A stretch of DNA of 64,000 bases from Pedobacter ghigonis (GCF_903166585.1 NZ_CAESCM010000001.1:1-64000); one strand, 5' to 3'. Numbered from the stretch's first letter, positions 26,900-36,380 are shown. A program made the numbers and translations. Notes: generated by a model from the sequence alone, not told the origin.

Positions 26900-29695
26900 C
26901 TAGAATGTGTAGTTAAATGATAGTGAAATGTTTCTACCAGTTTTATATGAGTTAAATGTTTCATCACCTCCATTACCTACACTACCGTTGTATTTTTTAT
27001 CTCCGTTATAATCGAAATAGACTGTATTTCTTTGGTTCAAAATATCACCAACGTTTAGTTTAATCTCACCTTTTGATTTCATTACTTTATAGCTGGCCTG
27101 GAAATCAATCACATCTCTTGGATTTTCCCAGGTACTTGGGAAACGGATACCACCCGCCTGAACAATTCTTCTACCGATTTTATTGTAAAGGATATTGAAG
27201 TTTAACTTGTTATCCAAAGCACTGTGTTGCAAACCTGCATTAATAAGGTACGGCGACTGACCTACCATCGGACGGGTTTTATCAATATAATCCTGATCTG
27301 TTGGGTTGGTTACCTGAGATTTAATCAATGAAAGATTGAAATAAGCTGTAGTGTTCTTGAAGAAACCTTCATCACTTATAAAGTTTAAATTCTTTCTTCC
27401 TTCAAATTCTAAACCATACACATAAGCTTTAGGTGTATTAAAGAAAGCTACATCAACTGTTGATAATACATCGTATCTGTATGTTTCAATCGCGTTAGTG
27501 AAATGTTTATAGAATGCTGAAACTGAAAACAGCTGACCTGCTTCCGGATAAATTTCATAACGTAAATCGAAATTATCGATTATCGATCTTTTCAGATTCG
27601 GGTTACCAATGATATTACTTAATTGTTCGTAGTCATAATATGAGTTTAATGATAGCTCTCTAAACTCTGGTCTTGCTAATGTACGGTAGTATGAGGCGCG
27701 CAAATTAGCTTTTTTGGTTAAACCATAAGTTAAGTTTACCGAAGGAAGAACGTCTAGCTGCGTATCATCAACATAAGTCCCCAGCTTATTCATTAATTTA
27801 ACGTTATAATTTTCTACCCTTGCACCATATACAGCCCTAAAGCTTTCTCCGAATTTTTGATCCAGCATCAAATAACCGTAGTTTGTAAATGAATTGGCAT
27901 CGTAGTCATCTAACGGACCGCCAACTTCTGCCAGTTTATATACTCCCGATTCGATTAGTGATGGCGCATATATTTCAGTAATAGGTAAAGCTCTGATCTT
28001 AGTCTGTAAATCGATATCGTTAGTTTCCAATTGTGCACCGATGAAACGTGCGTTGAAAGTTCTTTCGCGATATTGTGAACCTAAACCAACTTTCATTGTG
28101 GTTGAAGCATCGAATAACTTAAATGGCGTGCTGTAATTAACATCACCGGCATATAGGTTCTCATTCAAATCAGAAAACAAGCGTGTATTTTCTTTTCCCA
28201 AAGAGGTAATATTAGCCTGATAAAGAACAGAAGGATCGTTTTGAGCAGATAGCGCTTTCTGATAATTAATTTTTAACTGATTAGGTTGATTGTTAGTGAT
28301 GTTACTATATGATGCAGTCCATTTTAACTTGTTATTACCTTCTCCAATCTGATGGTCACCTTCAAAGGTTGCTTTGTAAAGTGATTTTTGCATAATGTCA
28401 TATGCGTAAAACTGATTCAGGGTGTTGCCATCTCTAACTCCGGTACGAACTGTATAAGTATCATCGTAATTTTTGTTGTAGATGTTTTTGAAGCTTATTT
28501 TGTTCTTGCCAAAGCTGTACGCGAAATTCGCCAACGCGCCTAAGCTACTCGAGAATTTATATTGGTTATCGTTATAATTATAGATATAAAAATTACGTTC
28601 CATATTCCCATTAATGGTCTGCGAATTTCTGTAGGTAGCAGATATGGTTGCACCAAAGCTATTTCCACTTTCAAAATGTTTTACCCGACCTAAATTAAAC
28701 TGGTAATTTTGTGTTGGTAAAGCACTGGTAGTTTTAATTGAATTATCAATTGGGAATGATTTTAAAGCTGCTATGTTTTTAGCACTTGATAATGTTCCAT
28801 TTGCGATTGCCTCACGGCTTGGAAAGTTTTCTGCAAGTTGTTTCGAACCATCCTCATAACCTAAATAGGCTAAAGCATTTTTCTTGGTTCCAAGGAAATC
28901 TCTAAAGGTTGACTGGCTGTTATATCCATAACCAACTCCTAATGAAAGAAAATTCTGGTCAGGAATATCTTTAGTTGAAATTTGCACCGCACCACCTGCA
29001 AAGTCAGCAGGCAAATCAGGAGTAGCTGTTTTGCTGATGGTAATTTTATCTACCAGGTTAGAAGGAACAATATCAAATGAGAAAGCTTTTCTGTTGGCTT
29101 CAGTACTTGGTAGTGTAGAACCATCTAAAGTAGCTGTATTATAACGATCACTTAAACCACGAACAACCACAAACTTGTTATCCTGAATAGTAGCGCCGCT
29201 GATCCTTTTTAAAACATCAGAGGTATTTTTATCCGGTGATTTTTTAATCTGATCGCTTGAAATACCATCAGAAATTAAAGCACTGTTTTTTTGCTGTGCA
29301 TATAAAGAATTAACAGATTCCTGTTTAAAGCTTGCTTTTACTACAACCTCCTGCAGGTTTTGACCTCCTGCCTCGCTTAGCACAATATTTAAACTGGTAA
29401 CCGATGGTGCTTTTACCTCTACATCAGATACTTCTTTAGTTTGGTATCCTACATAAGAGAATTCAAGAGTATGCTTGCCATTGGCCATGGCCTGAAGGGT
29501 GTACTTACCATCTACATCTGTAGAAACACCTTTGGTAGTACCTTTAATTTTAACAGTTACACCAATTAGTGTTTCACCTGTTTTTTTATCTGATACAACA
29601 CCCGAAATTTTGCCTGTTTGTGCATAAGCTGTTATGCCAAGAAATAAAACCAGCACAGTTAGTGCTGTTCTTCTAAAAATTGTGATTAAGTCCAA
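26900..29695 (-). CDS. TonB-dependent receptor with carboxypeptidase-like N-terminal domain
   Basis: A 931-residue outer-membrane receptor. It has a signal peptide (to AYA at about residue 25), a CarboxypepD_reg-like domain (about 27-110, KISGVVSDKKTGETLIGVTV), a plug (about 115-235, with DVLKRISGATIQ and AVQISTKD), and a beta-barrel to the C-terminal Phe. It imports a ligand using TonB energy; the ligand is unknown. No SusD-like gene is adjacent; the partner is a beta-helix lipoprotein. The start is TTG at 29695, chosen because the signal peptide needs it. A TAGCTTTG -7 box and TAACA repeats lie upstream. Confidence 0.9.
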   Translation of the reverse strand: MDLITIFRRTALTVLVLFLGITAYAQTGKISGVVSDKKTGETLIGVTVKIKGTTKGVSTDVDGKYTLQAMANGKHTLEFSYVGYQTKEVSDVEVKAPSVTSLNIVLSEAGGQNLQEVVVKASFKQESVNSLYAQQKNSALISDGISSDQIKKSPDKNTSDVLKRISGATIQDNKFVVVRGLSDRYNTATLDGSTLPSTEANRKAFSFDIVPSNLVDKITISKTATPDLPADFAGGAVQISTKDIPDQNFLSLGVGYGYNSQSTFRDFLGTKKNALAYLGYEDGSKQLAENFPSREAIANGTLSSAKNIAALKSFPIDNSIKTTSALPTQNYQFNLGRVKHFESGNSFGATISATYRNSQTINGNMERNFYIYNYNDNQYKFSSSLGALANFAYSFGKNKISFKNIYNKNYDDTYTVRTGVRDGNTLNQFYAYDIMQKSLYKATFEGDHQIGEGNNKLKWTASYSNITNNQPNQLKINYQKALSAQNDPSVLYQANITSLGKENTRLFSDLNENLYAGDVNYSTPFKLFDASTTMKVGLGSQYRERTFNARFIGAQLETNDIDLQTKIRALPITEIYAPSLIESGVYKLAEVGGPLDDYDANSFTNYGYLMLDQKFGESFRAVYGARVENYNVKLMNKLGTYVDDTQLDVLPSVNLTYGLTKKANLRASYYRTLARPEFRELSLNSYYDYEQLSNIIGNPNLKRSIIDNFDLRYEIYPEAGQLFSVSAFYKHFTNAIETYRYDVLSTVDVAFFNTPKAYVYGLEFEGRKNLNFISDEGFFKNTTAYFNLSLIKSQVTNPTDQDYIDKTRPMVGQSPYLINAGLQHSALDNKLNFNILYNKIGRRIVQAGGIRFPSTWENPRDVIDFQASYKVMKSKGEIKLNVGDILNQRNTVYFDYNGDKKYNGSVGNGGDETFNSYKTGRNISLSFNYTF

Positions 29696-29717
29696 TTTGC
29701 CTGTATTTAATTTTAGG

Positions 29718-29758
29718 CAAAGCTATTACCACAATGTTAGCTATATGTTAGATGTTAA
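29718..29758 (-). promoter_or_regulatory. Activator-type promoter of the TonB receptor
   Basis: The minus strand has TAGCTTTG (29718-29725), an exact TAnnTTTG -7 box, but no TTG at -33. In its place lie three TAACA units (29735-29739, 29746-29750, 29753-29757), two of them at an 11-bp period and starting 9 bp from the -7 box. This layout suits a response regulator that replaces the -33 contact, such as a PhoB/PhoP-type protein. Confidence 0.5.
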
Positions 29759-29806
29759 TTAAGCTTAGTTTATTTAAAAGTTAATTTAATGTTAACCACG
29801 CCAGGT

Positions 29807-30322
29807 TTAGTACTTAATCCCCGTTTTCTTGCAAATGAAGTGCAATAACCAGATCGGACCGATTAACAGGAACTTAACGTCGTCCAGAAACGATGGTTTT
29901 TTCCCTTCGATTTTATGACCGATAAACTGCCCTATCCAGGCAGCCACAAATATAGCGGCATAAATACCATAAGCAGTTCCACTACCCAGGCCAACGGCGT
30001 GCTCTATTTTAACAATGATATAACTCATAAGTCCCACAACCCAGATCATTAAGAAGAACAGTACGGGTGAAAGGGTATAATAATAGTATAAACTAAAGGC
30101 CAGTAAAAAAGAAGCCCAGTTAAAATAACCATTGTAACTACCTAAAAAGCCAATATGTGGAAAAGGAATCTGCCATACCAGTCCCAGTAAGCTGAATACA
30201 ATTAAGGGTACGCAAATCCAGTGCACCGTTTTATTGGTTGGATTTTGATGACTCTCTGCGTATTTATCGAAAAGTACATCAACCGGACGTTTGGCTTCTA
30301 ATTGTATCGTTTGCTTGCTCAT
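29807..30322 (-). CDS. Mpo1-like (DUF962) membrane protein
   Basis: A 171-residue protein of the DUF962/Mpo1 family. Yeast Mpo1 is an Fe(II) dioxygenase in fatty acid alpha-oxidation. The N-terminal motif DKYAESHQNPTNKTVHWICV carries His25 and His34, and a later FIGHKIEGKKPSF supplies a further family histidine. Hydrophobic segments (VPLIVFSLLGLVW, FLLAFSLYYYYTL, VLFFLMIWVVGLMSYIIV) indicate about four membrane helices. Activity in bacteria is not established. It lies behind rny, separated by two hairpins. Confidence 0.85.
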   Translation of the reverse strand: MSKQTIQLEAKRPVDVLFDKYAESHQNPTNKTVHWICVPLIVFSLLGLVWQIPFPHIGFLGSYNGYFNWASFLLAFSLYYYYTLSPVLFFLMIWVVGLMSYIIVKIEHAVGLGSGTAYGIYAAIFVAAWIGQFIGHKIEGKKPSFLDDVKFLLIGPIWLLHFICKKTGIKY

Positions 30323-30332
30323 TATGTAAAAA

Positions 30333-30360
30333 TAAAAAAAAGCGATGGAATATCCATCGC
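30333..30360 (-). terminator. Terminator between rny and the Mpo1-like gene
   Basis: AGCGATGGA and TCCATCGCT form a stem with a short loop, followed by a T-rich run on the minus strand. Confidence 0.88.
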
Positions 30361-30370
30361 TTTATATAAG

Positions 30371-30402
30371 AGACGTTATAGGTTTTTAAAACTTATAACG
30401 TC
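30371..30402 (-). repeat. Second hairpin directly after rny
   Basis: AGACGTTATA and TATAACGTCT pair perfectly and an inner GTTTT/AAAAC extends the stem. It lies within 10 bp of the rny stop and just before the terminator, giving tandem hairpins that could protect the rny mRNA 3' end. Confidence 0.7.
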
Positions 30403-30411
30403 TTAAAAGTA

Positions 30412-31983
30412 TTACTTAGCAAAAGCTACTGAACGGGTTTCCCTGATTACAGTAACTTTAATCTGCCCCGGATAGGTCATTTCGGTTTGGATACGTGTAG
30501 AAATATCTGCTGCCAGTAATTCGGCCTGTGCATCGGTAATGCGCTCGCTTTCTACAATTACACGTAGCTCTCTACCCGCCTGGATCGCGAAAGTTTTTTC
30601 AACACCAGGGTAAGATAAAGCCAGTTCTTCTAAATCCTTCAAACGCTTAATATAGCTTTCTACCACTTCTCTACGTGCACCAGGGCGCGCGCCAGAAATC
30701 GCATCACAAGCCTGAATAATCGGCGAGATCATTGAAGTCATCTCAATTTCGTCGTGGTGAGCACCAATGGCATTGCAAATTTCAGGGTGTTCTTTATATT
30801 TTTCTGCCAGTTGCATACCTAAAATTGCGTGTGGCAATTCCGGGTTATCATCAGGCACTTTACCAATATCGTGTAATAAACCTGCACGTTTAGCCATTTT
30901 TGCATTTAAGCCCAACTCAGCCGCCATGGTAGCACAGAAATTAGCCACCTCACGCGAGTGGTGTAACAAGTTCTGACCGTAAGAAGAACGGTAACGCATA
31001 CGGCCAACCATTCTGATTAGCTCAGGGTGTAACCCGTGAATACCTAAATCGATTACTGTACGTTCACCAATCTCCACAATCTCATCTTCGATTTGCTTCT
31101 TGGTTTTGGCTACAATTTCTTCAATACGTGCCGGGTGAATACGACCATCGGTTACCAAACGGTGTAAGGCCAAACGGGCAATCTCCCTTCTTACCGGATC
31201 GAAACCAGATAATATAATGGCTTCAGGAGTATCATCAACAATAATCTCGATACCGGTAGCCGCTTCTAAAGCACGGATATTCCTACCTTCCCTACCAATT
31301 ACACGACCTTTAATTTCATCACTTTCGATGTGGAAAATGGAAACCGAGTTTTCGATTGCAGCTTCAGTAGCTGTACGCTGAATGGTTTGGATTACTACCT
31401 TTTTAGCTTCTTTACTGGCTGTTAATTTGGCTTCGTCCACAATATCTTTTACCTGCATCATGGCCTGTGTACGGGCCTCTTGTTTCAGGTTTTCTACCAA
31501 TTGTTCTTTAGCTTCTTCTGCCGAAAGACCCGCAATAGTTTCTAATTGTTTAAGGTGCTGGTTTTTTAAAACTTCAACTTCTTCCTGTTTTTTAACAGCA
31601 AGATCGGTTTGTTTTTCCAGGTTACTTTTTTGCCTGTCGAGCTCCTGCTCTTTCTTATTGAAGTTTTCCATACGCTGGTTCACCGATTGCTCTTTTTGCT
31701 TCATGGTGTTTTCGCGCTGGTTAATGGTATTGTTTTTAGCGTTTACTTCCTGCTCGTGCTCTGCTTTCAACTGTAAAAATTTCTCTTTGGCTTCGAGTAA
31801 TTTGTTCTTTTTTAAAATTTCAGCATTGTTTTCTGCATCTTTTAAAATCTTCTTCACCTTGTTCTGTGCAGCCACTTCCTGCTGTTTCAGTAAGTTACGC
31901 AGGAGGAATCTTCCAACCACTACTCCGATAGCGATACCTGCAATTACGGCAAACACGTATCCTAATATTTCAACTATTTCCAT
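30412..31983 (-). CDS. rny: Ribonuclease Y
   Basis: RNase Y is a membrane-anchored endoribonuclease that starts mRNA decay. From the ATG at 31981-31983 it has 523 residues: an N-terminal membrane helix ([19 protein letters not shown]), a long coiled coil (about 30-200), a KH domain ([20 protein letters not shown]) and an HD domain ([12 protein letters not shown], then [16 protein letters not shown]). An upstream in-frame TTG at 32011-32013 would overlap the 3' end of the 6S RNA candidate, so it is rejected. It lies directly downstream of that RNA. Confidence 0.97.
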   Translation of the reverse strand: MEIVEILGYVFAVIAGIAIGVVVGRFLLRNLLKQQEVAAQNKVKKILKDAENNAEILKKNKLLEAKEKFLQLKAEHEQEVNAKNNTINQRENTMKQKEQSVNQRMENFNKKEQELDRQKSNLEKQTDLAVKKQEEVEVLKNQHLKQLETIAGLSAEEAKEQLVENLKQEARTQAMMQVKDIVDEAKLTASKEAKKVVIQTIQRTATEAAIENSVSIFHIESDEIKGRVIGREGRNIRALEAATGIEIIVDDTPEAIILSGFDPVRREIARLALHRLVTDGRIHPARIEEIVAKTKKQIEDEIVEIGERTVIDLGIHGLHPELIRMVGRMRYRSSYGQNLLHHSREVANFCATMAAELGLNAKMAKRAGLLHDIGKVPDDNPELPHAILGMQLAEKYKEHPEICNAIGAHHDEIEMTSMISPIIQACDAISGARPGARREVVESYIKRLKDLEELALSYPGVEKTFAIQAGRELRVIVESERITDAQAELLAADISTRIQTEMTYPGQIKVTVIRETRSVAFAK

Positions 31984-31997
31984 TTTGTTTTTTAAGT

Positions 31998-32170
31998 AAA
32001 AAAAAAACCGCAACTAATTTTTAAAGTCTCATACATTTTAAACCTCAACTAAGCATAATTAGGGTTTAAGCCATTTTCAGGTGCAAAGCAAATGAAATAC
32101 GCCCTCTTAACCCTATAGATATTGAAGTGTTAAGTTTTATAAAATTTGAAACTCAAAAACTAGCTGCGGC
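31998..32170 (-). ncRNA. ssrS: Probable 6S RNA
   Basis: The minus-strand transcript of about 173 bases would fold into one long interrupted hairpin. The 5' GCCGCAGCUAGUUUUUGAG pairs with CUUUAAAAAUUAGUUGCGGU near the 3' end over about 18 bp, mostly with G-U rather than mismatches at variable positions. A loose central bulge follows, then an inner stem AGGGUUAAG/CUUAAACCCU and an apical CAUUU/AAAUG. A run of ten U after the stem acts as terminator. 6S RNA has this size and shape and is often found next to zapA, as here. No -7 box was found right at the expected 5' end. Confidence 0.75.
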
Positions 32171-32219
32171 TATATTTTTGTGCTAATATGTGATTTGTCA
32201 GGTAATTGGATGAAGCATG

Positions 32220-32237
32220 GCGCTAAGCGCTTAGCGC
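32220..32237. repeat. Perfect 18-bp palindrome between zapA and the 6S candidate
   Basis: GCGCTAAGCGCTTAGCGC is its own inverse complement. A weaker outer pairing (GGATGAAG with CTTCAGCC) encloses it. As RNA it is a hairpin behind zapA; as DNA it could be a dimer-binding site upstream of the 6S candidate. Confidence 0.75.
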
Positions 32238-32286
32238 TGCTATAGTACTATCCTTCAGCCGGATGACAAAATATAAAGAACGAACC

Positions 32287-32577
32287 TTATTTTGAAAAGA
32301 AATTATTGAGTAAAACATCCAATTCTTCAACTTTATCGGCAACAGCAGTATCCTGGTTTTGTACTTTGTTTTCCGTTCTTAATACGGCTGTTGCATAATG
32401 CAGCACTGCCATAGAAAGAAGATCCTGCTTATCTCTAACCGCATAATTATCCTGATAATCTTTTATGCGCTCATTGATCATTTTTGCCGCCCGTCTCACA
32501 ATTTCTTCCTCTTCCATATTTACCTTTAACGGATAAATACGGTCGGAAATGGTTATTTTAATCGAGATTTCTCCCAT
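32287..32577 (-). CDS. zapA: Cell division protein ZapA
   Basis: ZapA bundles FtsZ filaments at mid-cell. The 96 residues show the family pattern: an N-terminal beta hairpin domain (SIKITISDRIYPLKVNMEEE), EEIVRRAAKMINERIKDY, then a coiled-coil helix (QDLLSMAVLHYATAVLRTEN). It follows a small coiled-coil gene by 34 bp and precedes the 6S RNA candidate. Confidence 0.92.
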   Translation of the reverse strand: MGEISIKITISDRIYPLKVNMEEEEIVRRAAKMINERIKDYQDNYAVRDKQDLLSMAVLHYATAVLRTENKVQNQDTAVADKVEELDVLLNNFFSK

Positions 32578-32611
32578 TTGTTTAGCTTAGTTTCTGATTT
32601 CCCCGCACCAT

Positions 32612-32902
32612 TTATTTTTTCAATAATGCGATACTTTTATCAATCTCCCGCACAAAATCGTTAATTTTTTGTTTTATATCAAGCGATTTTTCGCTGGTTC
32701 CTTCTATACTCTTAGCCAATTTTGTAACCCTTAATTTCTCTTCAAGTTCTACATTTTTGCCTTTCGAAGTATCGAATGCAACTTTTAACGATTGATTTTC
32801 AAGCTTTAATAAATCATTTTCTTCCTGTAGCGCATTACATAACTCAATTACGCGAGCCGTTTTTTGTAATACCTTATCTAATTGATCTGCAACAGAAGTC
32901 AT
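32612..32902 (-). CDS. Small coiled-coil protein between pheT and zapA
   Basis: A 96-residue, almost entirely helical protein with heptad-like spacing (VIELCNALQEENDLLKLENQ, then KNVELEEKLRVTKLAKS). No catalytic features are seen. Its place next to zapA and its ZapB-like look suggest a division-related partner, but this is inference from position and composition only. Confidence 0.75.
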   Translation of the reverse strand: MTSVADQLDKVLQKTARVIELCNALQEENDLLKLENQSLKVAFDTSKGKNVELEEKLRVTKLAKSIEGTSEKSLDIKQKINDFVREIDKSIALLKK

Positions 32903-32933
32903 GAATTTATTTCTAAAAATACGAATTTATATT

Positions 32934-35333
32934 TTATTTCCTAATTTCTGCGCCAGCTTGTGCAGTTAAATTCGCGATTAACTTCTGCATGGTATTTTCA
33001 ATCTGCTTATCGGTTAAGGTTTGCTCTTCATCCTGCAGGATAAAGTTCAGCGCGTAAGATTTTTTACCATTTGGCAATTTATCGCCTACATACACATCAA
33101 AAACACCTACTTCCTTAATCAGCTTCTTATCGGTCTTAAATGCAATTCCTTTCAAGGTATCGAAAGTAACCTGCTGATCGATCAACAAGGAAAGATCGCG
33201 GCGTACCTGCGGGTACTTTGCAACATCTTTGTGAACAATTTTATTCTTCTTAACGATATCCAGTAAAACTGCCCAATCGAAATCAGCATAGAAAACCTCA
33301 GCATTTACATCGGCCACTTTACGGTCGGCTTTTGAAGCCGCTCCAAAGCTCACCAGGGTTTTATCGCCACGGAAATACTTAATGCCATAGGCAAAATCTT
33401 CATTGGTTAATGCATCACTTTGGTAAGTCGAGATCCCCAAACGGGCTATAATGGCATCAACAGCCGATTTTAAGTTATAAAACGTAGCCGGTTTTGAATT
33501 CTGGTTCCACTGCTCGCCTTGTTTCGCACCCGAAATCAACAACAACAAGCGCGGACGCTCTACGTATTGTTCGTTAATTAAATGGTAAGTTTTACCGAAT
33601 TCGTAAAACTTAACGTCAGCATTTTTACGGTTCTGGTTGTAAGCTACGCTTTCTAAGGCCGGCATCAATAAGTTCTGGCGCATTACATTTAAATCGCTGC
33701 TCAGCGGATTTAAAATAAATACAGCCTCATCAATATTTTTAGAGTAAGCCGATTTGGTTAACGAATTACACATAATCTCCGCATAACCGTTCGAAGTAAG
33801 CATATCGGCAATTACGTTATGGGTATTCTCTTTTTCTGGTTTGATGCTATAAGACAGGGAAGCGTTTACCTTGGTCGGAATTTCGATATTGTTGTAACCG
33901 TAAATGCGCAGCACCTCCTCGGTAATATCGCATTCGCGTGTAACATCTACTTTAAACGAAGGCACCCTTAACGCCAGGGTATCATCGGAAGTACTGGTAG
34001 CCGAAATGCCCAGGGCAGTAATAATGTGCTTAATTTCTGCCGAAGGAATATTTGCCCCAATCAGTTTATTGATATTGGTATAACTTACCTCGAACTCGAA
34101 CGGACGGATATGTTTTGGATAAATATCAGAAATCGATGAAGAAATTTCGCCCCCTGCCAGTTCTTTAATCAATAATGCAGCATATTTTAAAGCGGTAACA
34201 GTAATTTCCGGATCGGTACCACGCTCAAAACGGAAAGATGCATCGGTTTTTAAACCGTGTCTTTTCGAAGTTTTACGCACAGAAACCGAATTAAAATAAG
34301 CACTTTCTAAAAAGATATTTTTGGTTTCGGTATCTACACCTGAAGTTTTACCGCCAAAAACACCTGCAATACACATTGGCGCTTCAGCATTGCAGATCAT
34401 TAAATCATCTGCACTTAATTTACGCTCAACATCATCAAGCGTTACGAACGGCGTACCTTCGGCCACTTTTTTAACAATAACTTTTCCGCCGGTAATTTTA
34501 TCGGCATCGAAAGCGTGTAGTGGCTGGCCTAAACCATGCAGCACATAATTGGTAATATCTACCACATTGTTAATCGGACGAAGGCCAATTACTTTTAGTT
34601 TATCTTTTAACCACTCAGGCGATTCGGTTACCGTTACCCCTGAAATGGTAACGCTGCTATAACGCGGACAGGCTTCTAAATCTTCAACTTCAACCGGAAT
34701 AACCAGGTTTTCATTATCTGTTTTAAAAGCAGTAAGGTCAGGAATTTCGTATTCGCTTCTGAAATAAGCAGCCAAATCTCTGGCTACACCTAAATGCGAA
34801 GCTGCATCGGCACGGTTTGGCGTTAAACCAATTTCGAAAAGATAATCATCTTCCATGTTAAAATGATCTTTCGCCAGAATACCGACTTCTGTATCGTTGG
34901 CCAGGATCATAATCCCATCGTGCGATTTGCCTAAACCAATCTCATCCTCAGCACAAATCATTCCCTGCGAAAGTTCGCCCCTGATTTTTGATTCTTTGAT
35001 TTTAAATGGTTCGCCCTCTAGCGGATAAACAGTTGTACCCACAGTAGCCACAACCACTTTTTGTCCGGCGGCCACATTTGGCGCACCACAAACAATCTGC
35101 AGGTTTTCGCTGCCACCAACATTTACAGTGGTAACCCTTAAGCGGTCTGCATTGGGATGCTGCACACAGGTTAATACTTCGCCGATAACCAAACCCGCCA
35201 GGCCACCTGCTACAGGCTGCACTTTTTCTACACTTTCTACTTCCAAACCTACGTTGGTGAGGATTAAAGAAAGTTCCTGTGGTGTTTTATCTATCTGTAC
35301 AAATTGTTTTAACCAGTTATATGATATTTTCAT
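32934..35333 (-). CDS. pheT: Phenylalanine-tRNA ligase beta subunit
   Basis: The beta chain of the (alpha-beta)2 enzyme that charges tRNA-Phe, 799 residues, usual length. It has the N-terminal tRNA-binding domain (about 40-150, LQIVCGAPNVAAGQKV), the B3/B4 editing domain (EACPRYSSVTISGV onward), B5, the catalytic-like core (GYAEIMCNSLTKSAY) and the C-terminal anticodon-binding domain (KYPQVRRDLSLLID). The catalytic alpha chain pheS is not adjacent here. It is the first gene of the pheT-zapA run. Confidence 0.98.
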   Translation of the reverse strand: MKISYNWLKQFVQIDKTPQELSLILTNVGLEVESVEKVQPVAGGLAGLVIGEVLTCVQHPNADRLRVTTVNVGGSENLQIVCGAPNVAAGQKVVVATVGTTVYPLEGEPFKIKESKIRGELSQGMICAEDEIGLGKSHDGIMILANDTEVGILAKDHFNMEDDYLFEIGLTPNRADAASHLGVARDLAAYFRSEYEIPDLTAFKTDNENLVIPVEVEDLEACPRYSSVTISGVTVTESPEWLKDKLKVIGLRPINNVVDITNYVLHGLGQPLHAFDADKITGGKVIVKKVAEGTPFVTLDDVERKLSADDLMICNAEAPMCIAGVFGGKTSGVDTETKNIFLESAYFNSVSVRKTSKRHGLKTDASFRFERGTDPEITVTALKYAALLIKELAGGEISSSISDIYPKHIRPFEFEVSYTNINKLIGANIPSAEIKHIITALGISATSTSDDTLALRVPSFKVDVTRECDITEEVLRIYGYNNIEIPTKVNASLSYSIKPEKENTHNVIADMLTSNGYAEIMCNSLTKSAYSKNIDEAVFILNPLSSDLNVMRQNLLMPALESVAYNQNRKNADVKFYEFGKTYHLINEQYVERPRLLLLISGAKQGEQWNQNSKPATFYNLKSAVDAIIARLGISTYQSDALTNEDFAYGIKYFRGDKTLVSFGAASKADRKVADVNAEVFYADFDWAVLLDIVKKNKIVHKDVAKYPQVRRDLSLLIDQQVTFDTLKGIAFKTDKKLIKEVGVFDVYVGDKLPNGKKSYALNFILQDEEQTLTDKQIENTMQKLIANLTAQAGAEIRK

Positions 35334-35543
35334 TTTTATATTATCGGGTAGTGAGCACTAAGTAGCAAGACAAACCTTGATCGGCACTCTAATTTCATAA
35401 AATGCAAAGATATTATTTAAAGGCTAAAGCCGAAAGGCAAACGGGAATAAATGATGGAAAATGGAAGCCTGATGACTGCATCGCATTTATACTTGCGAAG
35501 TCATTCAAAATCACATCTCCTTGTTTGACTTTACGACCCAACT

Positions 35544-36380
35544 TTAAAACCAAAGTCTCGCAAAAACAGGCAGGTGATCAGAGTAATACCTTTTATCTTT
35601 ACTATCTGATAATACGGCAAACTTCTGCACTTTAAATCCTTTGTTTACAAAAATGTAATCGATACGATCTTTTAAATCACTATCAAAATGAAAGGCATTA
35701 AAGGTGCCTGATGGCCCGTAAGGTTTTTCAACCGAAACCTCTTTGGCATCAATCAGGAAAGATTTTATGGTAGCAATCGCTTCAGTTTCTGGTGTTACGT
35801 TTAAATCGCCCGTGAAAACAACAGGTAAAGTTGGGGCAATTTGTTGTATTTTTTGTTTCAACAATTTAGCCGATTCAATTCTGGCTTTAACACCAATGTG
35901 ATCGTAGTGGGTATTAAAAACCAGAAATTCTTTCTTATTCTGCTTGTCGTATAATCTCACCCAGCTGCACACGCGGTTAAGCGCGGCATCCCAGCCTTTC
36001 GATGGTACATCTGGTGTTTCCGATAACCAGAAAGTTCCGCCATCTTTTTTAGTAAATCGGTCTTTATCGTAATAAACAGCCGAAAACTCGCCTTTTCTTT
36101 TACCATCATCACGACCAACGCCAACTACATCAAAATTTGAATCTTCTAATAAGGCATCAAACTGCTCTGGCAAGGCTTCCTGAACGCAAAGAATATCTGC
36201 ATCATGAAATTTTACCAGCGCTTTAACATTCTCTTTCCGGTTAGGCCAGGCATTTACACCATCAGACGCTACATTTAAACGGATATTATAAGTAATAATA
36301 TTAATAGGTGTGCCCTTTTTCTGAGCAAATGCTGCCACAGTTAAGAGCATGGCAATGGGAAGAATTAATGGTTTTTTCAT
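35544..36380 (-). CDS. Secreted endonuclease/exonuclease/phosphatase family protein
   Basis: A 278-residue EEP-fold hydrolase. The start is the ATG at 36378-36380, which gives a clean signal peptide (KKPLILPIAMLLTVAAFAQ); an upstream in-frame start would add 23 residues in front of it. Core motifs are ITYNIRLNVASDG, ILCVQEALPEQ (metal-binding Glu), NTHYDHIG, FTGDLNVTPETEA and the C-terminal YSDHLPVFA (catalytic His). The substrate could be nucleic acid, sphingomyelin or phosphoinositide-like; the sequence does not decide. Export to periplasm or beyond is likely. Confidence 0.88.
   Translation of the reverse strand: MKKPLILPIAMLLTVAAFAQKKGTPINIITYNIRLNVASDGVNAWPNRKENVKALVKFHDADILCVQEALPEQFDALLEDSNFDVVGVGRDDGKRKGEFSAVYYDKDRFTKKDGGTFWLSETPDVPSKGWDAALNRVCSWVRLYDKQNKKEFLVFNTHYDHIGVKARIESAKLLKQKIQQIAPTLPVVFTGDLNVTPETEAIATIKSFLIDAKEVSVEKPYGPSGTFNAFHFDSDLKDRIDYIFVNKGFKVQKFAVLSDSKDKRYYSDHLPVFARLWF

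Noticed and set aside
31382..31999. 205-codon plus-strand frame opposite rny
   Set aside because: Ser/Phe/Cys-rich shadow of the Glu/Lys-rich RNase Y coiled coil; no independent signal.
32011..32013. Longer rny start (TTG) giving ten extra residues
   Set aside because: It would lie in the terminal stem and poly-U of the 6S candidate; the ATG at 31981-31983 gives the normal membrane helix.
35402..35635. 77-codon plus-strand frame after pheT
   Set aside because: It overlaps the 3' end of the EEP gene on the other strand and its product looks like random translation.
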